A stretch of 8,277 bases of DNA from Methanomicrobiales archaeon (GTDB lineage Archaea > Halobacteriota > Methanomicrobia > Methanomicrobiales > Methanoculleaceae). The position numbers were made by a program, and so were the translations under genes. The first letter of the stretch is position 1; each line of letters starts with the position of its first letter. This document shows positions 1 through 7,857 of this stretch, piece after piece. Under the pieces are notes generated by a model. It was not told where the DNA came from. It was given only the letters and a program-made list of their open reading frames with translations, and did no database searches. The DNA lies in NCBI GenBank assembly GCA_012521035.1, contig JAAYND010000193.1:1-8277 (forward strand), given 5' to 3'.

Positions 1-344
1 CGATCCTCATCACGGACCTCCACGCGGGCGATCGGCTGATCCTCCGCATCGGTTACGAAGTCGATATCGGTGACATGCGCAGGGAGGAAACAGTTCCGGA
101 TGAACTGATCCGGATCCGGAGAATACTCCACGACTTCAATCCGCTTTCCTAACGCATCAGAAGCCTTCTTGATGCTTGATCCCCCTCTGCCGATGGCAAG
201 ACCCATATCGCCGGGATTGATCACAAAGATGATGCGCTCGTTACGGTTATCAACGATGCAATCGCGGCTGCCTGCGCCGGTAAGACTCTCGAACTGGGAG
301 ATAAGACGCATACACTCCTCAGTCAGCACAACCTGTGGCATCAT
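1..344 (-). CDS. nusA: NusA-like KH-domain transcription factor (3' end cut by window edge)
   Basis: I read this frame by hand: it starts at the ATG at 344-342, directly after the TAG of rpl30e, and stays open to base 1, giving 114 complete codons plus two bases. The product begins MMPQVVLTEECMRLISQFES. A KH-type GXXG loop is visible as GRGG at about residues 52-55 (context LAIGRGGSSIKKA). A beta strand typical of the first KH fold follows (RIEVVEYSPD, about 68-77), and the second KH domain would begin around residues 84-114. Archaeal NusA homologues are short (roughly 140 residues) and have two KH domains but lack the N-terminal polymerase-binding and S1 domains of bacterial NusA, so about 80% should be present here. 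They are presumed RNA-binding factors in transcription elongation or termination, which suits a position in the RNA polymerase operon. ATG codons occur in tandem (344 and 341), and either could be the start. No good Shine-Dalgarno sequence is visible, so translation is probably coupled to rpl30e. Confidence 0.9.
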   Translation of the reverse strand, partial: MMPQVVLTEECMRLISQFESLTGAGSRDCIVDNRNERIIFVINPGDMGLAIGRGGSSIKKASDALGKRIEVVEYSPDPDQFIRNCFLPAHVTDIDFVTDAEDQPIARVEVRDED

Positions 345-632
345 CTACACTCTCGCAACATTCAGGATATCGGATTCACCGGGTTCGATCACGGCAAGCG
401 CACTGACGACGTACGGCATACCGCAGGCTTTTCCGAGCTGGACACTCGAACCATCGTAGACGTAGACAGGGATGTCAGACTCTTTCACGAGGTCTTTGAC
501 AGTTTCAGGGCTGTTTTTAGCCATCACGACAAGCTTGGCCTTGCCTTCTTCGATGCATTCCCGGGTCTTGTTCTGGCCCAGAAATACGGTACCAGTCTTC
601 ACGGCTTTGCGTAGTGAAGCATTAAAGTCCAT
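345..632 (-). CDS. rpl30e: Large-subunit ribosomal protein L30e
   Basis: The 95-residue product begins MDFNASLRKAVKTGTVFLGQ and has the L7Ae/L30e/S12e-family pattern. This comprises an early helix followed by GTVFLGQNKTRECIEEGKAK (about 14-33), the strand LVVMAKNSP (34-42), IPVYVYDGSSVQLGKACG (about 54-71) and a closing strand YVVSALAVIEPG (74-85). Length and order match archaeal L30e, an rRNA-binding protein of the large ribosomal subunit. It lies 12 nt downstream of rpoA2 and directly upstream of nusA, the usual position in archaeal RNA polymerase operons. The ATG at 632 is preceded by AGGAG at 646-642, nine bases away, which supports this start. The stop is TAG at 347-345. The main alternative would be another L7Ae-family protein, but the context and the overall pattern favour L30e. 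Confidence 0.93.
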   Translation of the reverse strand: MDFNASLRKAVKTGTVFLGQNKTRECIEEGKAKLVVMAKNSPETVKDLVKESDIPVYVYDGSSVQLGKACGMPYVVSALAVIEPGESDILNVARV

Positions 633-641
633 ATATGATTT

Positions 642-646
642 CTCCT
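642..646 (-). promoter_or_regulatory. Shine-Dalgarno site of rpl30e
   Basis: On the minus strand AGGAG lies nine bases before the rpl30e ATG and overlaps the TAG stop codon of rpoA2. A ribosome ending rpoA2 therefore stops on the next gene's binding site, which suggests coupled translation. Confidence 0.7.
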
Positions 647-1817
647 AGGTTTTCAGGTTTACGCGTTTCGCGATGAGTCTTACATCGCCGGTGCCGAGCT
701 GGATAGGCTGGCCCACGATTACGTTCTCGGTGACACCGTTCAATTCGTCCACCTCGTTTGCGATCGCTGCATCCAGCAGATGGTTGACCGTCACCTCGAA
801 TGCAGCCCGGGAGAGGACACTCTCCTTCTCGCCGGCAATACCATGCCGGCCGATCTGCTTGACCTCGCCATCCATGCACATCATATCAGCGACGAGCATG
901 ATGTGACGAACGTCGACGCCGATACCCTGTTCATTCAGGGTACTTAAGGCTTCCTGGATGATCGCGTTCCGGCCTGCCTCGATACCGAGTACATCAGCGA
1001 TCTCGCTGATGTTGTTACTCCGCGTTCGGGTTGTATCAACGCCCTCGACTTCGAAGACACCTCTAAGGTTGGAGCCTTCAGTATAAAGGATATACTCTCC
1101 ACCCTCTTTTCTGACGACCACCCGCTCAATATCATCGATACCCTGTACGATGACATTCCTGACGTGTTCTGCGAGCTGGAAGAGGTTCTGGTAACTCTCC
1201 TGGTCCTTCGGGGTGAAGACGATCGATGCCCGTTTGGCATCCCCCTCAACCTCGAAGTCGCGGAAATGCCGCTTCTCCTTGATCTTCCTCGGTGCTATCT
1301 CGATGATCTCACTCACCGCGATCCTCCGCCGATCGCAGACCTGCTTGTTGAGCTGGACGACGACCTGCATATGCTCCATATCGATCGTGATATCACCGAA
1401 CTCATGGAGCGGCGCGGCCTCGATCTGCCAGCTCACCTCCCGGGCGCGGTCACGGTTGAACGCCCAGTCTTCCTGCAGGAAGACCGCCATCGTAGGCGTG
1501 CTCGGCTCCCGCCGGGCATCCATGATCTCGATGAGGCGGGGGAGACCCAGTGTGACGTTGATCTCGGCCACACCCGCGTAGTGGAAGGTCCGCATCGTCA
1601 TCTGGGTGCCTGGCTCGCCGATAGACTGCGCCGCCACGACACCGACCGCCTCACAGGGCTCGATCCGGGTCCTTTCGTACTCGAAGAAGATCATCTCGAG
1701 GATCTCCTCAAACTCTTCTTCGGTGATATCCCGGTCTGCGAGGCTCGCCTTCAGATCCTCCCGGGTCCGGTAGGGCAGATCGAGCGCATCGATCCTCTCT
1801 CTCAGATCGTCGTTCAT
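645..1817 (-). CDS. rpoA2: DNA-directed RNA polymerase subunit A'' (RpoA2)
   Basis: This 390-residue protein is the C-terminal part of the archaeal largest subunit, equivalent to the C-terminal third of eukaryotic Rpb1 and bacterial beta'. It completes the active centre formed with RpoA'. The trigger-loop region is clear: VGVVAAQSIGEPGTQ (about 58-72) runs into MTMRTFHYAGVAEINVTLGL (73-92), then PRLIEIMDARREPSTP. The middle (about 110-240) would form the cleft/jaw part. The C-terminal segment has DVRHIMLVADMM (302-313), an SVLSRAAFEVT motif (333-343) and GVTENVIVGQPIQLGTG (361-377), all typical of this subunit. The length is normal and no frameshift is seen. Its ATG overlaps the rpoA1 stop as ATGA (1817-1814), and AGGAGG at 1830-1825 lies seven bases upstream, so the start is secure. 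The gene ends with TAG, 12 nt before rpl30e. Confidence 0.98.
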   Translation of the reverse strand: MNDDLRERIDALDLPYRTREDLKASLADRDITEEEFEEILEMIFFEYERTRIEPCEAVGVVAAQSIGEPGTQMTMRTFHYAGVAEINVTLGLPRLIEIMDARREPSTPTMAVFLQEDWAFNRDRAREVSWQIEAAPLHEFGDITIDMEHMQVVVQLNKQVCDRRRIAVSEIIEIAPRKIKEKRHFRDFEVEGDAKRASIVFTPKDQESYQNLFQLAEHVRNVIVQGIDDIERVVVRKEGGEYILYTEGSNLRGVFEVEGVDTTRTRSNNISEIADVLGIEAGRNAIIQEALSTLNEQGIGVDVRHIMLVADMMCMDGEVKQIGRHGIAGEKESVLSRAAFEVTVNHLLDAAIANEVDELNGVTENVIVGQPIQLGTGDVRLIAKRVNLKT

Positions 1818-4462
1818 TTGACCTCCTCCTTTAAGACGCTCTCAACGATGCCTTTTACGTCCACCGGAGCACCGTAACTGCTCCTCGCAGGATCCGTCCC
1901 GTCCTCGCCGTAGCAGAACTGAATGATCCGGCCGCCTGTCGTCCGGACGGTGCCGTCATACGCCACCTTGAGATCCTGCAGAGCGTTGATCATCCGCCGT
2001 TGCAGGTAACCGCTCTGCGATGTACGGACCGCAGTATCCACAAGCCCTTCACGCCCGCCTATGGCGTGGAAGAAGAACTCTGTCGGGGAGAGACCGCTCT
2101 TGTAACTGCTGGCGATGAACCCATGCGCCTGTGCGCCGAGCTCGTTGCGCCGGAAGTGGGGGAGGGTCCGATCCTCATAGCCACGCATGATCCGCTCACC
2201 ACGAACCGACTGCTGCCCGAGACAACCGGCCATCTGCGTCAGGTTCAGCATCGAACCACGGGCACCGGAGACCGCCATCACCACGGCGCTGTTATCCATC
2301 CCGAGGTGTCGTCCAGCGATCTCGCCGGTGCGGTCACGGGCCTTGCCGAGGACCTGCATGATCTGCATCTCAAGCGTCTCCTCGAGCGTCCGGCCCGGCA
2401 TCGGTTCGAGCTGGCCCTCCTTGAAGATCTTGATCCGGCGCTCGACGTCGGTTATGGCGCCCTCCAGCACCTCATCGATCTGGCCATACTCGGTCCTGGT
2501 CAGGTCTTCATCATCGATACCGAACGAGAAGCCCTGGAGCATGATGCCACGGATCGAGAGTTTGGTCACGTCGTCGATGAACCGGGCTGCCCGCTTCATA
2601 CCGTACTGCCTGATGATCCGGTGCAGGATCTGGCCGTCGAATGCACCGATCGCCTTTTTATCGATCGTACCGACGATCAGCTGACCGTCGATGATCCGGA
2701 CGTATGCATCGTTCTCGCACATCTCCCGCCGGCAGGTCTCGCAGTTCTGGCATGACGAAGCGCGGAAGATCATGTTCAGTTCGCCCGGGAGGATGAGTGA
2801 GAAGACCTGCTTGTTGGTCCAGAGCGGGTTCCCATCATCATCCGTCGCATCCGGTTCAGGCAGGTGGTCGAGGTCGAGGTGCTGGGTAAGGTAGAGCACC
2901 TCCTCTTTCCTGAAGTGGCGTAGCCTGTGCGTTAAGAGGAAGATACCTGAGATGTGGTCGTGGATACCACCGATGATCGGACCGCCGGTCCTCGGCGAGA
3001 GGATGTTTGCCTGCACCGAGACCAGGATCTCGGCCTCCGCCCGGGCCTCCTCGGTCTGCGGGATATGCAGGTTCATCTCGTCGCCGTCGAAGTCGGCGTT
3101 GTAGGGGGGACATACCGCCGGGTTCAGCCGGAAGGTCTTCCCATCCATCACGACGATCCGGTGGGCCATGATGCTCATCCGGTGCAGTGAGGGCTGCCGG
3201 TTGAAGAGGACGATATCCCCATCCTTCAGCTGCCGCTCCACCGTCCAGCCAATCTCAAGCATCTCCGCGACAGTCTCCAGGTTTGCATCCGAAAGACGCA
3301 TCCTCCGGTTGTCAGGCCTGATGACGTAGTTTGCGCCACAGGGAGACTTGACGGCAGGCCGTTCAGAACCGTTCAAGACGTACTGTCGCATCTCTTCGAT
3401 GTTGAACGGGGTTACCCGGACCGGTATGGTCATCTCGTTTGCTATAGCAAGCGGTATACCGACCTCGCTGATGGAGAGGTTCGGGTCAGGCGAGATCACC
3501 GTACGGGCAGAGAAGTTCACACGCTTCCCGGAGAGTGATCCACGGAACCGGCCTTCCTTCCCCTTGAGTCGCTGTGAGAGCGTCTTTAAGGGCCGGCCGC
3601 TCCGGTGCCTGGCGGGAGGACACCCGGCGACCTCGTTGTCGAGGTAGGTGGTGACATGGTACTGCAGGAGTTCCCAGAGATCCTCGATGATCAGCTGTGG
3701 ACCACCGGCATCCTGGTTCTCCTTGAACCGCTGGTTGATCCTGATGATATCCACGAGTTTGTGGGTCAGGTCATCCTCAGACCGCTGCCCGTTCTCGAGG
3801 ATGATCGAGGGGCGCATCGTGACCGGCGGGACCGGGAGAACCGTGAGGATCGTCCACTCAGGCCGGGCGACGTCAGGGTTGACCCCCATCAGTCGCAGAT
3901 CCTCATCCGGGATCCTCTCAAGGCGTGCCCTGATATCAGCCGGGGTCAGCTTGTGCTCCACCTTTCTCCCGTCTTCCACAAAGACCTCCGAGAAGGTGGT
4001 GGGTTTCTCAAAGTTGACCTTGAGCTGCTGCTCGCCGCAGTGGGGACAGACCCGCTCCTTCTTGACGTCTTTCTCGGAGACGACATCCATGGTGAGGTCG
4101 CTATCCTCGGGTCCGACGATCTTCTCGACCTCTTCGGCCGTCATCAGCAACCGGGAGCAGGATCGGCAGGTCACCCGCAGGAGTTTCCTGATCAGGCGGG
4201 TGTAACCGACATGGATGACGGGCTTTGCAAGCTCAATATGCCCGAAGTGACCCGGACAATCGGCCGCTTTCTGATCACAGGTCTTACACCTGAGGCCCGG
4301 ATCGATGACACCGAGATGCAGATCCATAAGACCCTGCGGGTAGGGAAACCCGTCATCGTCGTAGGTATCCGCCCATATGATCTTTCTCACGCTCATCTTG
4401 CGGATCTCCTTCGGGGAGAAGAGCCCGAACTCGATCCTTCCAACACGTTTTGGACTGGTCAT
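1814..4462 (-). CDS. rpoA1: DNA-directed RNA polymerase subunit A' (RpoA1)
   Basis: This 882-residue catalytic subunit is the N-terminal two thirds of an Rpb1/beta' homologue. The N-terminal clamp has a zinc site C59-x2-C62-x6-C69-x2-H72 (CKTC...CPGHFGH) and a second Cys set C99-x2-C102 and C139-x2-C142. The lid/rudder/switch region includes KEGRFRGSLSGKRVNFSART (302-321). The catalytic loop NADFDGD (455-461) supplies the three Mg2+-binding aspartates D457, D459 and D461. A four-cysteine cluster lies at 571-582. The funnel motif SGARGSMLNLTQMAGCLGQQ spans 732-751, and the bridge helix, around IGGREGLVDTAVRTSQSGYL (801-820), lies near the end, so the A'/A'' split falls after it as in other archaea. 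I chose the ATG at 4462 (MTSPKRVGRIEFGL), 19 nt after the rpoB1 stop, because homologues start close to this motif. An in-frame ATG at 4495 would add 11 residues and overlap rpoB1 by 14 nt. GAGGGGG at 4481-4475 may be the Shine-Dalgarno site, though it is rather distant. Confidence 0.97.
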   Translation of the reverse strand: MTSPKRVGRIEFGLFSPKEIRKMSVRKIIWADTYDDDGFPYPQGLMDLHLGVIDPGLRCKTCDQKAADCPGHFGHIELAKPVIHVGYTRLIRKLLRVTCRSCSRLLMTAEEVEKIVGPEDSDLTMDVVSEKDVKKERVCPHCGEQQLKVNFEKPTTFSEVFVEDGRKVEHKLTPADIRARLERIPDEDLRLMGVNPDVARPEWTILTVLPVPPVTMRPSIILENGQRSEDDLTHKLVDIIRINQRFKENQDAGGPQLIIEDLWELLQYHVTTYLDNEVAGCPPARHRSGRPLKTLSQRLKGKEGRFRGSLSGKRVNFSARTVISPDPNLSISEVGIPLAIANEMTIPVRVTPFNIEEMRQYVLNGSERPAVKSPCGANYVIRPDNRRMRLSDANLETVAEMLEIGWTVERQLKDGDIVLFNRQPSLHRMSIMAHRIVVMDGKTFRLNPAVCPPYNADFDGDEMNLHIPQTEEARAEAEILVSVQANILSPRTGGPIIGGIHDHISGIFLLTHRLRHFRKEEVLYLTQHLDLDHLPEPDATDDDGNPLWTNKQVFSLILPGELNMIFRASSCQNCETCRREMCENDAYVRIIDGQLIVGTIDKKAIGAFDGQILHRIIRQYGMKRAARFIDDVTKLSIRGIMLQGFSFGIDDEDLTRTEYGQIDEVLEGAITDVERRIKIFKEGQLEPMPGRTLEETLEMQIMQVLGKARDRTGEIAGRHLGMDNSAVVMAVSGARGSMLNLTQMAGCLGQQSVRGERIMRGYEDRTLPHFRRNELGAQAHGFIASSYKSGLSPTEFFFHAIGGREGLVDTAVRTSQSGYLQRRMINALQDLKVAYDGTVRTTGGRIIQFCYGEDGTDPARSSYGAPVDVKGIVESVLKEEVK
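1825..1830 (-). promoter_or_regulatory. Shine-Dalgarno site of rpoA2
   Basis: AGGAGG on the minus strand, seven bases before the rpoA2 ATG, lies inside the last codons of rpoA1, where it encodes part of the KEEVK tail. With the ATGA overlap it indicates strong, coupled translation of A' and A'', which are needed in equal amounts. Confidence 0.8.
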
Positions 4463-4481
4463 AGTTTGATTGCGCCCCCTC

Positions 4482-6299
4482 TCATACCATATCATCGAGT
4501 CTCAGGCGGGGAGCGATGCCCATACTCTTCATCTCGTCAAGGAGGAGCTTGAATGCGTAGCTCATCTCGACAGGGTAGATATCGGTCTCGCTGCCGCAGG
4601 CAAGACACCGTGTGATCTTTCTCTTCCGGTCAAGCATCGCCACCATACCACACTTCGCGCAGACCCACTGAGTCACTTTATCCGACTCATCGAGCAACCG
4701 CTCTTTCAGGGCCATGGCCGCACCGTGACCGATCATCACGTCGCGCTCCATCTCACCGAACCGGAGACCACCCTCACGGGCACGCCCCTCGGTAGGCTGG
4801 CGGGTGAGAACCTGCACGGGGCCACGGGACCGCGCGTGCATCTTGCTCGATACCATGTGGTAGAGCTTCTGGTAGTAGATGACGCCGACATAGATATCGG
4901 CCATGAACCGGCGGCCGGTGATGCCGTCATACATCACTTCACGACCATCGTGCGAGAACCCGAGTTCTTTGAGCGATTTCCGGAGATCCTCCTCGCGCTC
5001 GCCGCGGAATGCGGTTGCATCGATCCGGCGGCCCTCAAGGGAACCGACCTTGCCGCCCAGCATCTCGAGCATATGCCCGATGGTCATACGGCTCGGGACG
5101 GCGTGGGGGTTGATGATCAGGTCGGGTGTCATGCCCGACTCGGTGAACGGCATATCTTCGGAGGGCTGGATAAGCCCGATAACACCCTTCTGGCCGTGCC
5201 GGGATGCGAACTTGTCCCCGACCTCCGGTATCCGGAGGTCGCGGGTCCGGACCTTCACGAGGCGTGAGGAGTTCTCGCCCTCGGTTATGATGACGGTATC
5301 CACGATGCCGCGCTCGTTGCTCCGCATCGTGACCGATGTGTCGCGCCGTTTCTCGACGGCGATGAGCTCGCTTGTGGGCTCCTCGAGGAACCGTGGTGGG
5401 GAGGTCTTCCCTATCAGCACATCCTTCTCGTTGACGATCGTCTCGGGGTTGATGATACCATCGTCATCGAGGTTCGCGTAGTACTCAGCACCGTGCGCGC
5501 CGGAGACCTCCTCATCGGGGATCTCGATCCGGTCGATCTGGCCGCCGGGGTAACGCCTCTCCTCACCGTCATATGTCCGGAAGAAGTGCGACCGCCCGAG
5601 ACCACGCTCGATCGAGGCCTTGTTGATGACCAGCGCATCCTCAATGTTGAACCCCTCGTAGGAGAGGATCGCGACGACGAAGTTCTGGCCCGCCGGGCGC
5701 TCATCGGACCCGATCGCATCCGAGATCTGGGTGTAGGTAAGCGGTTTCTGGACGTAGTGAAGTATGTGCCCCCGGGTATCGGGACGGAGCTTCATGTTCG
5801 CCGCACCAAACCCGAGCGCCTGCTTGACCATCCCCGCACCCATGGTGACACGGGGACTCGCGTTGTGCTCGGGGAAGGGGACGTGCGCCGCACCGATACC
5901 GAGGATCAGAGAGGGGTCGATCTCCAGGTGGGTGTGTTCTGCCGTGAGGTCCGACTCGTTGATGGCGATGAAGAGATCCTCCTCCTCCTCAGCATCGACA
6001 AACTCGATCGCGCCCCTCTGCACCAGATCCTCAAAGGTCAACTCGCTGTTACGAACCTGCTCGATATCCTCTGCGGTTACCCCGGGTTTTCCGTCCTGGA
6101 CCACGATCAGGGGGCGGCGCGCTCTCCCCCGGTCGGTGTGGATGATGACGTCGTTGTTGAAGTCCTTGTAGGAGACGTTGACCTCGGTTGAGAGTCCGCC
6201 GCGCCGGCGCATCTCACGCATCCGCAAGACCAGATCCCGGGGGTCGTCTACGAGCCCGATGAGGGCTCCGTCAACGAAGACGCGGGACTGTCGCTTCAT
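4482..6299 (-). CDS. rpoB1: DNA-directed RNA polymerase subunit B' (RpoB1)
   Basis: This 605-residue protein is the C-terminal half of the second-largest subunit (Rpb2/beta homologue), split from B'' as in methanogens. It begins MKRQSRVFVDGALIGLVDDP. The hybrid-binding core includes QNFVVAILSYEGFNIEDALV (205-224). The active-site segment RIPEVGDKFASRHGQKGVIG (356-375) holds lysines K363 and K371, which correspond to the catalytic-centre lysines of bacterial beta. PDLIINPHAVPSRMTIGHM (392-410) follows. The clamp/anchor motif GGLRFGEMERD is at 510-520. A C-terminal zinc ribbon C547-x2-C550 and C565-x2-C568 precedes the tail that contacts the A' clamp. The ATG at 6299 overlaps the rpoB2 stop as ATGA and has GGAGG at 6312-6308, eight bases upstream, so the start is secure. 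The length is normal for the family and there is no sign of damage. Confidence 0.98.
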   Translation of the reverse strand: MKRQSRVFVDGALIGLVDDPRDLVLRMREMRRRGGLSTEVNVSYKDFNNDVIIHTDRGRARRPLIVVQDGKPGVTAEDIEQVRNSELTFEDLVQRGAIEFVDAEEEEDLFIAINESDLTAEHTHLEIDPSLILGIGAAHVPFPEHNASPRVTMGAGMVKQALGFGAANMKLRPDTRGHILHYVQKPLTYTQISDAIGSDERPAGQNFVVAILSYEGFNIEDALVINKASIERGLGRSHFFRTYDGEERRYPGGQIDRIEIPDEEVSGAHGAEYYANLDDDGIINPETIVNEKDVLIGKTSPPRFLEEPTSELIAVEKRRDTSVTMRSNERGIVDTVIITEGENSSRLVKVRTRDLRIPEVGDKFASRHGQKGVIGLIQPSEDMPFTESGMTPDLIINPHAVPSRMTIGHMLEMLGGKVGSLEGRRIDATAFRGEREEDLRKSLKELGFSHDGREVMYDGITGRRFMADIYVGVIYYQKLYHMVSSKMHARSRGPVQVLTRQPTEGRAREGGLRFGEMERDVMIGHGAAMALKERLLDESDKVTQWVCAKCGMVAMLDRKRKITRCLACGSETDIYPVEMSYAFKLLLDEMKSMGIAPRLRLDDMV

Positions 6300-7855
6300 G
6301 CCGTCTCCCTCCGGAGGGCGATGACGCCCATCTCATACAGTGTCTTCTTTACTGCCTCTTCATCGATGACTCCCTTGCTGATCTCGACCATCTGGGCGAA
6401 GTTCTTCACCAGCCCACAGTTCGGACCTTCCGGGGTCTCGCTCGGACAGATCCGGCCCCACTGGGTAGGGTGCAGGTCACGGGCCTCGAAGTGAGGCTGA
6501 GATCTCGAGAGCGGGGAGATCACGCGGCGGAGGTGTGAGAGAACCGCCATGTGGTCCACCCGGTCGAGGAGCTGCGAGACCCCTGTGCGCCCGCCGACCC
6601 AGTTCCCGGTGGCGAGCGGGTGGAGCAACCGTTCGGTCAGGACATCCGCACGCACGGCGGTGCCGATCGAGAGATCACGGTGGCGCATGCTGGCGCGCTC
6701 AAGCTGGTACTTCACGTCCCGGGTCAGGCGGTTGAGCGAGATCCGGAAGAGGTCCTCCATCAGGTCACCGGCGAGTTTCAGCCGCTTGTTCGCGTAGTGG
6801 TCCTTGTCGTCGATCCGGCGCTGTTCAAGCACCAGATCGAAGCAGGCTTCAGCCATACGACCGAGGAAGTGTGCTTTTGCAAGGCGGACGCTATCGATTG
6901 CCCCCCGGTATTCGATATCCTCCTCCTTGAGGCCGACCGGCATCAGGTAGTTTAAGTGCGGGAGGAGGTAGTTATCGAGGACGAACTCGGCCCGCTTGCG
7001 CTGGTAGTCGCGGGTCTGGTTGGGAGCGAGTTTCTTGCCGACATACATGATGCCCTCATCGACTGTGTCGCATTCGCTCTCCTCCAGGTTCTGCATCATG
7101 AACGTGAGGATCTCCTCATCGGTGGAGATCGCTGCCACGATATCATGGTCACCCTGGAGTCCCAGCGCCCGCATCAGGTCGACGAAACGGAGGTGTCCGG
7201 CGACTGATGGAAACGAGACCTCAAGCAGATTCTTGCGGTTCCGCTCGACGATGACGAGCGCCCGGTAGCCACGGTACTGTGAGAAGACCTTGGCAACGTA
7301 GATACGCTCGTTGTAACGCTCGGTGAACTCGGTCATGATCTTATTTGAGGCGAGATCCTCAAGCGTCATCAGCACCCGCTCCGTGCCGTTGACGATGAAG
7401 TAACCACCCGGGTCAAGGGGGTCTTCGCCATGACTGGTTCGCCCTGCGTCGTCCATGTCATAGAGGTTGCAGGCGGCCGAACCTACCATGACAGGCAGCT
7501 GCCCGATGACGGTGACGACCGGATCCTGTGCCTCTTCGCCCTGAACGAGCGTCATGTCAAGTTGAATGGGTGCTGCATACGTGAGGTTGCGGAGGCGCGC
7601 CTCGCTCGGGAAGAGTTCGGACTGTGACCCGTCCGCCTCACGAACGAGAGGTTTCTTCACCTCGATATTGCCCAGTTCTACCCACACCGCTTCTTTACCT
7701 TTCCCGCGGCTCTCGATATCAGTCTCAATAACACGCTGTTCGTCGACGACTTTCTGGAGGTTATGTTCAAGAAAATAATTATAAGAATCTAACTGGTGGC
7801 GCGCTACGTGCTGCCACGAAAAATATGCTCTCGACAAAACGCTTCTGTCTAACAG
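6296..7855 (-). CDS. rpoB2: DNA-directed RNA polymerase subunit B'' (RpoB2), probable CTG start
   Basis: This is the N-terminal half of the second-largest subunit: protrusion, lobe and fork. With the proposed CTG start at 7855 it has 519 residues and begins (M)LDRSVLSRAYF; from the TTG at 7837 it would have 513. Family motifs, numbered from the CTG, are VARHQLDSYNYFLEHNLQKV (about 17-36), GGYFIVNGTERVLMTLEDLA (150-169), a GNWVGGRTGVSQLLDR segment (417-432) and the fork-loop region DLHPTQWGRICPSETPEGPN (460-479). The last is strongly conserved near the active centre. I favour CTG because GGGAGCTGATCC (7869-7858) resembles the anti-anti-Shine-Dalgarno consensus and is well placed for it but too far from the TTG. 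The gene lies 24 nt downstream of rpoH, in the same reading frame, and ends in an ATGA overlap with rpoB1. The first ~30 codons are richer in A/T than the rest. The product is certain; the start is not. Confidence 0.95.
   Translation of the reverse strand: MLDRSVLSRAYFSWQHVARHQLDSYNYFLEHNLQKVVDEQRVIETDIESRGKGKEAVWVELGNIEVKKPLVREADGSQSELFPSEARLRNLTYAAPIQLDMTLVQGEEAQDPVVTVIGQLPVMVGSAACNLYDMDDAGRTSHGEDPLDPGGYFIVNGTERVLMTLEDLASNKIMTEFTERYNERIYVAKVFSQYRGYRALVIVERNRKNLLEVSFPSVAGHLRFVDLMRALGLQGDHDIVAAISTDEEILTFMMQNLEESECDTVDEGIMYVGKKLAPNQTRDYQRKRAEFVLDNYLLPHLNYLMPVGLKEEDIEYRGAIDSVRLAKAHFLGRMAEACFDLVLEQRRIDDKDHYANKRLKLAGDLMEDLFRISLNRLTRDVKYQLERASMRHRDLSIGTAVRADVLTERLLHPLATGNWVGGRTGVSQLLDRVDHMAVLSHLRRVISPLSRSQPHFEARDLHPTQWGRICPSETPEGPNCGLVKNFAQMVEISKGVIDEEAVKKTLYEMGVIALRRETA
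6308..6312 (-). promoter_or_regulatory. Shine-Dalgarno site of rpoB1
   Basis: GGAGG on the minus strand, eight bases before the rpoB1 ATG, sits within the final codons of rpoB2 (ALRRETA). Together with the ATGA stop/start overlap it points to coupled translation of the two halves of the B subunit. Confidence 0.8.
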
Positions 7856-7857
7856 AT

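Noticed and set aside
629..640. The TATA-like string ATCATATATG before rpl30e, considered as an internal promoter.
   Set aside because: It overlaps the start codon, so transcription about 25 nt downstream would begin inside the gene and lose its start. It is better explained as the spacer and ATG.
3605..4552. A 315-codon open frame on the plus strand antisense to rpoA1 (and others at 1164-1877, 2000-2755, 4470-5267 and 5493-6191).
   Set aside because: These mirror the codon periodicity of GC-rich genes on the opposite strand. Their products show no family motifs, while the minus-strand genes beneath them carry intact RNA polymerase motifs throughout.
1814..7855. The possibility that the split A'/A'' and B'/B'' genes reflect frameshifts or pseudogenes.
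   Set aside because: Each junction has its own ribosome-binding site and a stop/start arrangement, and the splits fall at the normal archaeal positions (A after the bridge helix, B between the fork region and the hybrid-binding region).
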